Both the position numbers and the translations under genes were made by a program. The notes beneath the pieces were generated by a model, which had not been told where the DNA came from, did no database searches, and saw nothing but the letters and a program-made list of their open reading frames with translations. Shown piece by piece: positions 34,506 through 43,313 of a stretch of DNA of 64,000 nt. The stretch is taken from positions 120,675-184,674 of the forward strand of contig JAQXDW010000140.1 of the NCBI GenBank assembly GCA_029251165.1, in the 5' to 3' direction. Within the stretch, counting starts at the first letter, position 1. The number at the start of each line of letters is the position of its first letter. This stretch comes from Myxococcota bacterium. Its GTDB lineage: Bacteria; Myxococcota_A; UBA796.

Positions 34506-35849
34506 GTGGCACATCCTGAAGCGCTTCCTGCGCGGATACGCACCTCGACGGTGCTCACGCTCGCCTGGCCGATCATGGTCTCCATGCTGTCGCACACCGC
34601 GATGAGCGTGGTCGACACCATCTTCGTCGGCCGGCTCGGGACCGCACAGCTCGCCGCCATCGGCCTCGCGATGACCGCCAGCTGGCTGCTCCATGCCTTC
34701 GTCAACGGCCTCCTGTCGGGCCTCAAGATCGCCATCTCGCAGCGGGTCGGCGCCCGCGAGGAGCGGGCTGCTGGACGGCTGGCGTGGCAGGGGCTGTGGA
34801 TCGCCGGCATCGCTGGCGCCCTCACCGCCGCCACTGGCCCGATCGGTGAGCCGCTGTTTGCCCTGATGGGTGGCTCGGAGGCCGTCAGCGGCTACGCCAC
34901 GGCGTTCTTCAGCATCCGCATGCTCGGCGCGCCGATGCTGTTCGCGACCTTCGCGATGAACGCCTGGTTCCATGGACACGGGGAGACCCGGATCCCCATG
35001 GTCGCGGCCCTGGCAGGCAACGCGGTGAACATCGCGCTGGATCCGGTCCTGATCGCGATCTACGGGGTCCAGGGAGCCGCTGCTGCGACGGTCCTCGGCC
35101 TGACCACCAGCATGCTCTTGCTCGGCTGGCACCTCCGCCCGCAGCTCGCTGGCGTGGCACACCACATCGAGCGAGCGTGGCTGGCGGAGATCTGGCAGAT
35201 CGGCAGCCCGATCGGCACGCGGTACCTCCTCGAGGTCGGCAGCTTCGCGATCTTCGCGGGCATGCTGGCGACGGCAGGGGATGCAGAGCTCGCCGCGCAC
35301 GTCCTGGTCATCCGGGTCGTCTCGGTCAGCTTCCTCCCCGGCTACGCCATCGGCGAGGCCGCCAGCGTGCTGGTCGGTCAGGCTGTCGGTGCCCGGAGAC
35401 CCGCCCTCGCCCGGCAGGCACTCCGGCGGTCGCTGGAGCTTGCGGTCGGGATCATGGCGGCCTGCGCGCTCGTCTTCTGGCTGCTCCCTGGTCCGCTCAT
35501 GGCTCCGTTCTCCGCCGCCGAAGAGGTCGCCAGCATCGCCGCCGGTCTCCTGCTCGTCGCTGCGCTGTTCCAGATCGTTGATGCCGTCGCGATGGTCTGC
35601 CTCAGCACGCTCAACGGCGCGGGAGACGTCCGCTTCACGATGATCCTCAGCGTGGGCGCGGCGTGGCTGGTGAAGCTGCCGCTCGGCTGGCTGCTGGCCC
35701 TGCCGCTGTCGATGGGTGCGGTGGGCGCATGGCTCGGACTGACCGCCGAGATTATCGTCGTCGCCGGGCTCGCCCTGTGCCGCACCCAGGGCCAGGAGTG
35801 GCTGAAGCGCGGACCGGCCACACAGCCCGAGGAGCGCAAGATCAGTTAG
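34506..35849 (+). CDS. MATE-family efflux transporter
   Basis: 447 aa, GTG start with AGAGAGG 6 nt upstream. Twelve hydrophobic segments in two bundles: TLAWPIMVSMLSHTAMSVVDTIFVGRLGTAQLAAIGLA opens the first and LPGYAIGEAASVLVGQAVGARRP the second, both MATE signatures. Cation-driven export across the inner membrane. Its place behind the dpg-like genes suggests self-resistance or product export; this is inference. Confidence 0.92.
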   Translation: MAHPEALPARIRTSTVLTLAWPIMVSMLSHTAMSVVDTIFVGRLGTAQLAAIGLAMTASWLLHAFVNGLLSGLKIAISQRVGAREERAAGRLAWQGLWIAGIAGALTAATGPIGEPLFALMGGSEAVSGYATAFFSIRMLGAPMLFATFAMNAWFHGHGETRIPMVAALAGNAVNIALDPVLIAIYGVQGAAAATVLGLTTSMLLLGWHLRPQLAGVAHHIERAWLAEIWQIGSPIGTRYLLEVGSFAIFAGMLATAGDAELAAHVLVIRVVSVSFLPGYAIGEAASVLVGQAVGARRPALARQALRRSLELAVGIMAACALVFWLLPGPLMAPFSAAEEVASIAAGLLLVAALFQIVDAVAMVCLSTLNGAGDVRFTMILSVGAAWLVKLPLGWLLALPLSMGAVGAWLGLTAEIIVVAGLALCRTQGQEWLKRGPATQPEERKIS

Positions 35850-35871
35850 AACCTCGCCGCCTCACATCCTC

Positions 35872-35897
35872 GCCGCCTCCCCTCACCGGGGGGCGGC
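35872..35897 (+). terminator. GC-rich terminator-like hairpin after MATE gene
   Basis: GCCGCCTCCCC pairs with GGGGGGCGGC across a 5-nt loop, with one bulged T, 22 bp after the MATE stop. The following TTCTGTCT is only weakly T-rich, so termination efficiency is uncertain. Confidence 0.4.
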
Positions 35898-35936
35898 TTC
35901 TGTCTGGAGGAATCAGTACTCGGTCATTGTTGTGTC

Positions 35937-35953
35937 ACCGTACGGTCAACCGT
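35937..35953. promoter_or_regulatory. three ACCGT half-sites upstream of SDR gene
   Basis: ACCGTACGGT is a perfect 10-bp palindrome, followed after CA by a third ACCGT. It sits in a 100-bp A/T-rich island, rare in this genome, before the SDR gene at 36050. Looks like a regulator-binding site; the regulator is unknown. Confidence 0.4.
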
Positions 35954-36049
35954 CTCAAACAATCATCGAAAAACAACCTAAAACGACAACAATACCCATA
36001 TTAGCAGTCACATACCCGATCGGATAACGCTTCTGCGGGAGCAGCAACT

Positions 36050-36814
36050 ATGTCGGGAAGACTGACCGGACGACTCGCCATCATCACCGGCGGAAGCCGC
36101 GGCATCGGCGAAGCCATCGCGGTGGCGTATGCCCGCGAGGGCGCGCGAGTGGTCATCGCCTCTCGAAAGCTGGAGGGGATCCAGGCAGCAGCCGAGCGCA
36201 TCAACGCCGTCTACCCTGGCGCCGCGATCCCGATGGTCTGCCATGTCGGCAAGGTCGAGACCATCCCAGCCTTCGTCCAGGAGGTCGAGAACAAGCACGG
36301 CATCCCGGACATCCTGGTCAACAACGCTGCAACCAACCCTTACTTCGGTCCGATGCTCGATCTGGAGTGGTCAGCCTGGGACAAGACCTTCCAGGTCAAC
36401 CTCAAGGGCACCTTCGCGATGTCCCGTGAGGTCGCCAGCCGGCTGATTCTCAGCAACCGCAGCGGCAGCATCATCAACATGTCCAGCGTCTACGGCACCG
36501 TCGGCGCTCCCTACCAGAGCATCTACGCAATGACCAAGGCGGCGATGATCTCGATGACCCGCACCATGGCCGTCGAGCTCGGCCCAGCGGACATCCGGGT
36601 CAACGCCATCGCACCGGGCCTGGTCGACACCCGGTTTGCCTCGGCCATCGTCAGCAACCCAGATCTGGTCCGCATCTTCACCGAGCGAGCACCGCTGCAC
36701 CGCTACGCTCGCCCCGATGAGATCGCTGGCATGGCGGTCTTCCTCGCCTCCTCCGATGCCTCCTACATCACCGGGCAGACCATCCCGATCGACGGCGGCT
36801 ACACCATCGCCTGA
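36050..36814 (+). CDS. short-chain dehydrogenase/reductase
   Basis: 254 aa classical SDR. TGGSRGIG binds the nicotinamide cofactor, NNAA follows strand 4, and the catalytic Ser-Tyr-Lys set is SSVYGTVG plus YAMTKAA. The C-terminal ITGQTIPIDGGYTI is family-typical. Arg at the end of strand 2 (VIASRKLEG) favours NADP(H). Substrate unknown. Overlaps the convergent isomerase-like gene by 16 bp. Confidence 0.9.
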   Translation: MSGRLTGRLAIITGGSRGIGEAIAVAYAREGARVVIASRKLEGIQAAAERINAVYPGAAIPMVCHVGKVETIPAFVQEVENKHGIPDILVNNAATNPYFGPMLDLEWSAWDKTFQVNLKGTFAMSREVASRLILSNRSGSIINMSSVYGTVGAPYQSIYAMTKAAMISMTRTMAVELGPADIRVNAIAPGLVDTRFASAIVSNPDLVRIFTERAPLHRYARPDEIAGMAVFLASSDASYITGQTIPIDGGYTIA

Positions 36815-37377
36815 GCAGCCTTCTTCGCAGCGGCTTCGACGAAGTGCAGGCGATCGTTGCCGAAGAACATCTCCTCGCCGACGAAGATGGTCGGCGCACC
36901 GAACGCGCCGCGCTCGATGGCCTCTGAGGTGGTTGCCCGGAGCTGATCCTTGATGTCGGGATCAACGGCCGCCATGGTCGGCCCCTCACCGACGATGCGT
37001 GCGACAACCTCGGGTCGAGTGAGATCGTGGTTGTCGACCCAGTAGGCCTTGAAGAGAAGCAGCGCGGCTTCTTGGCGCTCAGCCTGAGGGATCGCAGTCA
37101 GCGCCCGCTGGCTCAGCAGGGTGTTCATCGGGAACACCGACGGGAAGGCAAACGAGACCCCGTAGTGGCTCGCCCAGCTGTGCAGATCCTTGAGCAGGTA
37201 GGGCGCACGGGCCGCGAGGGCTGCCGGGGGCTGGTTGCCCACCGCTCTGAAGACCCCACCGAGCAGGAAGGGCCGCCAGACCACCGGGAGTCCCGAGCGC
37301 AGGCCGACGGCTCCGATCTGAGTTGCAGCCAGGTAGCTGTAGGGCGAGGTGACGTCGAAGAAGAACTCAATGTTCAT
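36799..37377 (-). CDS. DsbA-fold 2-hydroxychromene-2-carboxylate isomerase-like protein
   Basis: 192 aa. MNIEFFFDVTSPYSYLAATQ has the Ser-Pro-Tyr-Ser of the kappa-class GST/HCCA isomerase group in place of a CxxC. FGAPTIFVGEEMFFGNDRLHFVE is the characteristic C-terminal block. Uses glutathione or acts on aromatic ring-cleavage intermediates in known members; the substrate here is unknown. 8 bp downstream of the ABC-FHA gene on the same strand. Confidence 0.88.
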   Translation of the reverse strand: MNIEFFFDVTSPYSYLAATQIGAVGLRSGLPVVWRPFLLGGVFRAVGNQPPAALAARAPYLLKDLHSWASHYGVSFAFPSVFPMNTLLSQRALTAIPQAERQEAALLLFKAYWVDNHDLTRPEVVARIVGEGPTMAAVDPDIKDQLRATTSEAIERGAFGAPTIFVGEEMFFGNDRLHFVEAAAKKAAQAMV

Positions 37378-37385
37378 GAGGCCCC

Positions 37386-39899
37386 CTATCCCTCTCGGCG
37401 ACTCCAGACCCGCAGCATCGTCGCGAGGAGCAGGATGACGCTTCCGGCAGCGAGGATGATCATCAGCTGGTTCAGCGTGAAGCCGATGTCATCGGCAGCA
37501 TCGGTAAATTTCAGACCGAGCTTGTACAGCGAGGCGTTGATCGGCTCGGCTGTAAATTCCCCCCGGTTGTTGCGGACCGCGACCTCATCTCCACACTTCA
37601 GGGCCGCATCGAAGGTGTAGCGCTGAAAGGTCACCCAGGTCAGGCCCTTCGCCAGCGGTGCCATGTCTCGAATGGCGACCAAGATGGAGGAGAAGGTGAT
37701 CTGCGGGATGAGGATGAGCGGGAGGGTACCGACAGCAGCCTCAGAGGAGGTCCAGACCGCGCTGACCAGCATCCCCAGGGTCATGCCCAGCCAGGCCGTC
37801 AGGACGGAGACCCCGATCAGCGCGCCGGCGTGGAACCCGTAGGCGCCCATGTCGAGGATCAGGTAGTTCGCTCCAGCCAGCAGGATCGCCTGGAGACCAG
37901 TGAGCGAAGCGAGGATGAGGGTCTTGGAGAAGACGTAGGGCAGCACCCCGACCCCCACCCGGCGCTCTCTCCGCCAGATGACCCGATCCGAGATCAGCTC
38001 CCGGACGGAAGATGACATGCCAAACCACAGGCTCGACAGCGAGAGCATAAACAGCAGCTCGACGGTCGGTGCCGGGAAGACAATCGCCATGACCGCGATG
38101 AGGATCGGCGGCTGCAGCCCCATCACCAGCATGCCCGTGCGGTCGCGGAGCCGGGTGCGGAGGTAGCGCGTGGTCAGGGTGCGCAGCTGACGGAGCTGTG
38201 AGACCTTCACGCTCTTCTGGATGTCCTCCGCAGTGGTCGAGGACTCCTTGAGACCGAGCAGGTGCTCACGCGTGGTGACGTACTTGCGGCGGGCATCGCC
38301 GTCCCGGTACATCTGCCCCCACTCTTCGGGCGTGTGGTCGACGAATCGGTTGAAGATGGCGTCTGGAGTGGAGACACCGAACCACTGGCAGGCTTCTTTG
38401 GGCGGACCGAAGTACGCCACCCGTCCCCCCTTTGCGAGCACCAGGAGGTGATCGACCTGGGCCATGACCTCGGGGGTGAGGTCATGGGTGACGAGGAAGA
38501 CGATGCGCCCTCGGTCCGCAAGCTGCCGGACGAGGCGGACGATGTCCTGACTGGCGCGGGGATCGAGCCCAGAGGTCGGCTCGTCGAGAAACAACATCCG
38601 GGTCGAGCGGGTCATCAGCTCTTGGCCGAGGTTGACCCGCTTGCGCTGACCGCCCGAGATGCCCCGACGCAGGGCGTCACCGATTCGGCTGCTGCGGATG
38701 TGCTGAATGTCCAGCTCAACCAGCACCCGATCGACCTCGCCCATCACCTCTCGATCGGTGACGTCGGCAGGGAAGCGAAGGCGACCAGAGTAGAACAGGC
38801 TCTCCTCGACCGTCAGCTCCGGCGGGACGAGGTCATCCTGGGGCACATTGCCGACCAGGGAGCGGTCGATGGACAGCAGACGGTGGAAGTCCTGATCATC
38901 GAGCAGGACCTCACCGGAGTCTGCGGGTGCGACGCCGCTGATGGCATTGAGGAGGGTGGTCTTTCCGGCACCGGAGGGACCGACCAGGGCGATGACCTCG
39001 CCAGAGAAGACGGTGAAGCTGACCTGCTCAAGCAGGGTCACGCCGTCGATGACACGAGAGAGCTCGCGCACCGACAGCGCCGAGAAGCTTCGCTCACCGA
39101 AGACCGAGAGCTCCTCTCCAACCAGCCGGAGCGTGTAGGGGCCGACGCGGAGCCGGGTCTCGTGAGTCAGGGGGGCGGAGGAGACCGGGGAGCCGTTGAC
39201 CACCGTGGGGCGACCGCTGCCCATGTCCTTGACCCGCCAGCCACATGAAGTGCGCTGCAGCTCTGCATGGCGGTGGGCGACCTGGGGATCGGCGAGCACG
39301 AGATCACAAGAGGGCGCGCGGCCGATGGTGATCTGGTCGGTGGTGAGCGGAATGCGGAGATCACCGCTGGCGTGTCGGGGATCGTGCTTCTGGAGCAGCG
39401 CAGAGACCAGGACAGCATCGACACCCAGCTCATCCGCAGCCCGCCGCAGTCGCTCGACTTCCTCAGCACGGATCGTCCCGTCGGCACCCGCGACCGAGAA
39501 GAGGGTGTCCAGCAAGAGCAGCGCAGAGCTGCTGCCGTAGGTCCGTCCGAAGCTGAGGAGATCGATCTCCTCCTCAGCCTCTCCCCGCAGGCGGCTGGCA
39601 GCCTTCTCGCCAAACCGTGCAGAGAAGCTGCGCAGCTCAAAGTCACTGACCGCTGCGCGAAACTCCGGCGCGATGGCCATGTCGAGAAGCTGACCAGCGG
39701 AGAAGGTGTCCAGGCCAGTGCGAACCTGGATGGCGCCGATAAGACAGTGACGCTCGACCTCGACAAGCTCAACCAGCCGCAATGCTCGGACGGCTAGCCG
39801 GACGAAGTCTACAGCGAATGCAGAGGTTTCTGCATCCAGCGAGATGCCCCGAGAGGTGAGAACCTCTCGGAACCGACTCAGAAGCCGGGAGGAGCGCAC
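37386..39899 (-). CDS. TerB-FHA-ABCG-type transporter fusion
   Basis: 837 aa. Residues about 1-175 are a TerB-like helical region (ALLLLDTLFSVAGADGTIRAEEVERL). About 180-270 is an FHA domain (ITIGRAPSCDLVLADPQVAHRHAEL and GSGRPTVVNGSPV), which binds phosphothreonine. About 285-500 is an ABC ATPase: Walker A VGPSGAGKTTLL, signature ISGGQRKRVN, Walker B MLFLDEPTSGLD. The rest is a six-helix ABCG-like permease. GTG 39899 overlaps the upstream TAG by one base. An exporter gated by Ser/Thr kinase signalling is the natural inference; substrate unknown. Confidence 0.88.
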   Translation of the reverse strand: MRSSRLLSRFREVLTSRGISLDAETSAFAVDFVRLAVRALRLVELVEVERHCLIGAIQVRTGLDTFSAGQLLDMAIAPEFRAAVSDFELRSFSARFGEKAASRLRGEAEEEIDLLSFGRTYGSSSALLLLDTLFSVAGADGTIRAEEVERLRRAADELGVDAVLVSALLQKHDPRHASGDLRIPLTTDQITIGRAPSCDLVLADPQVAHRHAELQRTSCGWRVKDMGSGRPTVVNGSPVSSAPLTHETRLRVGPYTLRLVGEELSVFGERSFSALSVRELSRVIDGVTLLEQVSFTVFSGEVIALVGPSGAGKTTLLNAISGVAPADSGEVLLDDQDFHRLLSIDRSLVGNVPQDDLVPPELTVEESLFYSGRLRFPADVTDREVMGEVDRVLVELDIQHIRSSRIGDALRRGISGGQRKRVNLGQELMTRSTRMLFLDEPTSGLDPRASQDIVRLVRQLADRGRIVFLVTHDLTPEVMAQVDHLLVLAKGGRVAYFGPPKEACQWFGVSTPDAIFNRFVDHTPEEWGQMYRDGDARRKYVTTREHLLGLKESSTTAEDIQKSVKVSQLRQLRTLTTRYLRTRLRDRTGMLVMGLQPPILIAVMAIVFPAPTVELLFMLSLSSLWFGMSSSVRELISDRVIWRRERRVGVGVLPYVFSKTLILASLTGLQAILLAGANYLILDMGAYGFHAGALIGVSVLTAWLGMTLGMLVSAVWTSSEAAVGTLPLILIPQITFSSILVAIRDMAPLAKGLTWVTFQRYTFDAALKCGDEVAVRNNRGEFTAEPINASLYKLGLKFTDAADDIGFTLNQLMIILAAGSVILLLATMLRVWSRREG

Positions 39900-40321
39900 T
39901 ACTTGTAAGTAACCGCCATGGCCACGCCGGCCTTCTGTCCTTCATCAACCTGTCCGGCGTACAGCACGACATAGTATGTCTCGGTGTTCGCTGGCTTGTA
40001 GGTCACCACCGGCTCGCGATCATCGGTCTGATCACGCGCCAGCTCGACGCCCTCGGCGTCATGGAGGACCAGATCGACGTCGGTGGCAGAGTCATCGCCG
40101 CAGACCTGCAGCTTGTACTCATTGCCCGCATATAAGGTCACCAGGTAGACGCGATGCTCACCCATGCCAAGGCTCGCGGTGGTGGCAGTACGAACTGCCC
40201 AGCCATCGCTGTAGCCCTCCCAGATTTTGGTGCGCAGGCAGCTGTCTGCCTGCTTCTCGTCCGCTGAAGCGGTCTGGACGCCGGCCATCAAGGTCAGCCC
40301 CAGAAGTGCGATTGCTCTCAT
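39899..40321 (-). CDS. secreted pre-peptidase-C-terminal-like protein
   Basis: 140 aa. GAGGAG lies about 6 nt before the ATG. The signal MRAIALLGLTLMAGVQTASA is followed by a single beta-sandwich: VYLVTLYAGNEYKLQVCGDDSATDVDLVLHD and TYYVVLYAGQVDEG resemble bacterial pre-peptidase C-terminal (PPC) domains. Two cysteines may pair. Stop overlaps the start of the transporter gene, so the two are probably co-translated. Confidence 0.75.
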   Translation of the reverse strand: MRAIALLGLTLMAGVQTASADEKQADSCLRTKIWEGYSDGWAVRTATTASLGMGEHRVYLVTLYAGNEYKLQVCGDDSATDVDLVLHDAEGVELARDQTDDREPVVTYKPANTETYYVVLYAGQVDEGQKAGVAMAVTYK

Positions 40322-40348
40322 TTCAATCTCCTCGTTCCGTCTGCTCGA

Positions 40349-41188
40349 CTACAGCATGCTCAGGACGGCACCGGTTGCGGCGTGGATCTCTTTGACATCC
40401 TCAGCGGAGAGAGTCTCCTTACCGGCGATGCTCTTGAGCTTGACCAGGGTGGCCTCCAGTTGCTTGACGACCTCATCGGGAGCCTTGTCGCCCCCCTCGC
40501 GCTGGACGTACTCGAGGAAGTAGTCGACGACCTCGGGCTGACGCAGCAGCGAGCCAGCGGCCTCGAACTTGCTCTCGCTCTCGATGGCACCGGAGACGAG
40601 GTAAGCGCCCTCCAGCCAAGAGCCCGCCTGAATCAGCGGCACAACCCACTCACCAGCTTCGGTCTCAAGCTCTGGCACCATGGCACCAGAGAGGAGATCG
40701 ACCTCGTCGAGGAGGTCCTCGCGGTTGAGATCGTTGTTGATGCTGGTGATCAGCTCGTCGATGGTGCTGGGGATGTCCGAGCCCGCACCGAGCTTGACGA
40801 AGCCAGCCTTCATGGACTCCAGCCGGCGGACGAGCTTGTCCTTGGGGGCATCCTTGAGGGTCAGCACGACCTCAGCGAGGATGACACCGGTTCGAACAGC
40901 GACCTGATCGAGGTTGTCGACCTCGACGCCGATGTCTTTGTCTGAGACCATGCTCGCCAGCTCAGAAGTGAGCCCGGCGTTTGCCAGGGCACGCTGCATC
41001 TCAGCGGGAGAGGGAACCAAGGTGACATTCTCTGCGGCAGCAGCCAGCTCAGCTGGGTTGAGCTGAACATCCGGAGTGGGCTGCGCGGCGGGCTGCTCGG
41101 CAGGCTGCTCGGCAGGCTGCTCGGCAGGCTCTTCGCCGGTACAGGCAGCAAGAAAAGACAGGGAGAGAAGGATCCAACGGGGAGCCAT
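40349..41188 (-). CDS. helical lipoprotein with AEQP repeats
   Basis: 279 aa. MAPRWILLSLSFLAAC is a conventional lipoprotein signal; GGAGG lies about 10 nt before the ATG. After the cysteine the sequence EEPAEQPAEQPAEQP reflects a 12-bp DNA repeat (41092-41130). The rest is amphipathic helix rich in Leu/Glu/Asp with no recognised domain. Coupled in a unit with the downstream secreted protein and transporter (27-bp gap). Confidence 0.75.
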   Translation of the reverse strand: MAPRWILLSLSFLAACTGEEPAEQPAEQPAEQPAAQPTPDVQLNPAELAAAAENVTLVPSPAEMQRALANAGLTSELASMVSDKDIGVEVDNLDQVAVRTGVILAEVVLTLKDAPKDKLVRRLESMKAGFVKLGAGSDIPSTIDELITSINNDLNREDLLDEVDLLSGAMVPELETEAGEWVVPLIQAGSWLEGAYLVSGAIESESKFEAAGSLLRQPEVVDYFLEYVQREGGDKAPDEVVKQLEATLVKLKSIAGKETLSAEDVKEIHAATGAVLSML

Positions 41189-41357
41189 GGGGATAGTGCC
41201 TCCAGGCGATAGGGCGGGACAAGGCTATGCCAGGAAGGTGCTATAGGGCAAGCGGCTGGCATGGCTACAGAGGGCTCTACGGCCAATTAAGGGGTCAACT
41301 TGACACCAAAATGACGGTCATGGTTCTTTCCTCCCGAAAATCCACCTGGCGCGTCGG

Positions 41358-42779
41358 CTACTGAGACAACTTACCGGTCACCACCACCGCCGGATCTCGG
41401 CTTCGCTCCCCACCAGCAACCACCCCACCAGCCAGCCCCACTGACTCCACCAGCGACCGAAGCTCCCACGCCTTGCGCCGGATCATCGGCCAGCCGATCA
41501 AGTGGTCAAAGACCGGCGCATCTGCCCACGGGGCCAGTCCGGTGATCACGATCTGGCCGCCAGGCTTCAGGTGTCGAGCGCTCCAGCCCAGCAGCGAGGC
41601 GACGAGCCTGTCGGGCAGGTAGTCAACCAGCGAGTCGATGAGGATGAGATCCTGGGGCGGGTGGTCGACCTGAGAGTGCCCCATGCTGAGTCGGGCAAGG
41701 TCGTCCTGGATGAGTCGAAGCTCAACAGAGGGAGAGCGGCTGGTCTGGCCGGCATCGAGGAACGCCAGCGCCTCTCGACTGCCATCGATGCAGGTCACCG
41801 TGGCGCCGTGACGGGCCAGCTCGGGCATTACCCGGGCCAGCGGAGCAGAGTTGGTGATGTTGACCACCATCAGCTGACAGGTGCGCGGCGGGATGGCGGC
41901 CTTGAGGGTCTGCCCCGCCAGGCTGGTGCGGTGGCGGATGCCAACGCTGGAGGGAAGCGTGAGCAGCGCCTGATCCAGGGCATGCCCCAGGCCGCCATCG
42001 CCCCGGGGCTCGTTGAGCAGGATGTGCGCCAGCAGGCGTGGATCTCCGCTCTGTCTTGCCGAACTCTCGAGAGCGCGAGAGGCCATCCGAGAGCGAATCA
42101 GGAAGGGGTGAAGCTCTCGTGCCAGCGCCTTGCCAGCGGCCTGCTCCGCCTCCGCGCCCCCCATCCCAGTGATCCAGGAGCAGGACTTCTTCATCAGCGC
42201 CTCAAATGCCCGCCGCATCTGAGTCCGGGCCTCGGCGTAATTCGGCTGGGTCCGAAGAAGCATCTCCGCATCGATCCACTTCGCGCGCGCCGGAGCAACA
42301 AGGGTATGGGCTTCCCGCTGCACGCTCTCCTCGACAATACCTCCTCCGCTCCGCCGAGAGGACATGCTGAGCCCAGCAGCCGTGAGGACCCGAGCCCGGC
42401 TGGTGACCAGCTCTGCGAGCGCCCGATACACCGCGCTGGCGAGCGCCGGCTTTCCGCTCAGCTCTCGCCGCAGCGCTGCGCCATCCCACGTCCAACAGAC
42501 CGTGGGCTCTGAGGCGCGGACATCCGCAGTACGCGGCATCTCGTCGAGGAAAGCCATCTCTCCCACCAGCGCTCCCGACCCAACCGTGGAGATCACGACC
42601 TCGGGGCTGCTGCGGTTGTCGACCACCTCCAGCGCACCAGACTCGACGAGGAACAAGTCACCGCCAGGCTCACCGCGACGCATCAGATAGTCGCCACCAG
42701 GCAGCCGCAGCTCCCTGGACAGGCTCATGAGTCGATCTCGACTGGCTCGGTCCAGTCGATTCAAGAATTGAACGCTCAC
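41358..42779 (-). CDS. cyclic nucleotide-binding domain-methyltransferase fusion
   Basis: 473 aa. GTG 42779 is chosen for GGGGGA just upstream; GTG 42833 is possible. Residues about 5-115 are a CNMP-binding domain (YLMRRGEPGGDLFLVESGALEVV, GSGALVGEMAFLDEMPRTADVRA), including the phosphate-binding cassette. The middle is a helical linker. From about residue 300 a class I SAM-methyltransferase-like Rossmann fold follows (CQLMVVNITNSAPLARVMPELARHGATVTCIDGS, ILIDSLVDYLPD, LKPGGQIVITGL). The glycine-rich motif I is degenerate, so catalysis is uncertain. Nucleotide-controlled activity is inferred. Confidence 0.8.
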   Translation of the reverse strand: MSVQFLNRLDRASRDRLMSLSRELRLPGGDYLMRRGEPGGDLFLVESGALEVVDNRSSPEVVISTVGSGALVGEMAFLDEMPRTADVRASEPTVCWTWDGAALRRELSGKPALASAVYRALAELVTSRARVLTAAGLSMSSRRSGGGIVEESVQREAHTLVAPARAKWIDAEMLLRTQPNYAEARTQMRRAFEALMKKSCSWITGMGGAEAEQAAGKALARELHPFLIRSRMASRALESSARQSGDPRLLAHILLNEPRGDGGLGHALDQALLTLPSSVGIRHRTSLAGQTLKAAIPPRTCQLMVVNITNSAPLARVMPELARHGATVTCIDGSREALAFLDAGQTSRSPSVELRLIQDDLARLSMGHSQVDHPPQDLILIDSLVDYLPDRLVASLLGWSARHLKPGGQIVITGLAPWADAPVFDHLIGWPMIRRKAWELRSLVESVGLAGGVVAGGERSRDPAVVVTGKLSQ

Positions 42780-42851
42780 GGCTCCCCCTTCGCTTACAGA
42801 TCGATGAGAGGATATCGGTAGGATCAAATCCACGCAGAAGGGTTCACCATT

Positions 42852-43313
42852 ATGGAAGCCGTTGACACACTCATCGCTCGACTCCGAAGTACGGATGACG
42901 ACGACGAGCGCGATGACATCAAGGCAGAGATCGTCGCACTCAGCGAGAGTATCGGACGGAGCCCGCTACGAGAGTACGTCGAGAGTGCGCTGAAGCAAGA
43001 GCTGCTCGAGGTCCAGTGGGAGCTGGAGGAGGTCGTCGAGGCCCTCACTCCCCCCAAGCAGTCCGAGCCCGAGCCCGAGCCCGAGCCGGTCGACGATCCC
43101 ACCACCCGTGCGCTTCGTCCCTCAGAGATCGAGCCGATCTACAACGATCCCCGTGGGCTCCGCATCTACAAGAGCAAGGTCGATGACCGCTGGGTCGTCA
43201 GCCAGGTCGATCCCCGGGTCGGCCAGCCGGTCACCTATGAGATCCCCGGTGAAGAAGCAGAGCGCATCAAGCAGCAGCTCGCCGGCAGCCCGTACTGGCT
43301 CAAGGAAGTCTGA
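42852..43313 (+). CDS. acidic coiled-coil-like protein, unknown
   Basis: 153 aa. The N-terminal 65 residues are charged helices (ARLRSTDDDDERDDIKAEIVA), followed by an EPEPEPEP linker from a 6-bp repeat. A C-terminal domain of about 65 residues then reads LRPSEIEPIYNDPRGLRIYKSK and TYEIPGEEAERIKQQL. I do not recognise it. Divergent from the fusion gene and coupled to the TPR lipoprotein by TGATG. Confidence 0.7.
   Translation: MEAVDTLIARLRSTDDDDERDDIKAEIVALSESIGRSPLREYVESALKQELLEVQWELEEVVEALTPPKQSEPEPEPEPVDDPTTRALRPSEIEPIYNDPRGLRIYKSKVDDRWVVSQVDPRVGQPVTYEIPGEEAERIKQQLAGSPYWLKEV

Noticed and set aside
34322..34834. Leftward ORFs at the start of the MATE gene
   Set aside because: Antisense to a well-supported transporter; no signals.
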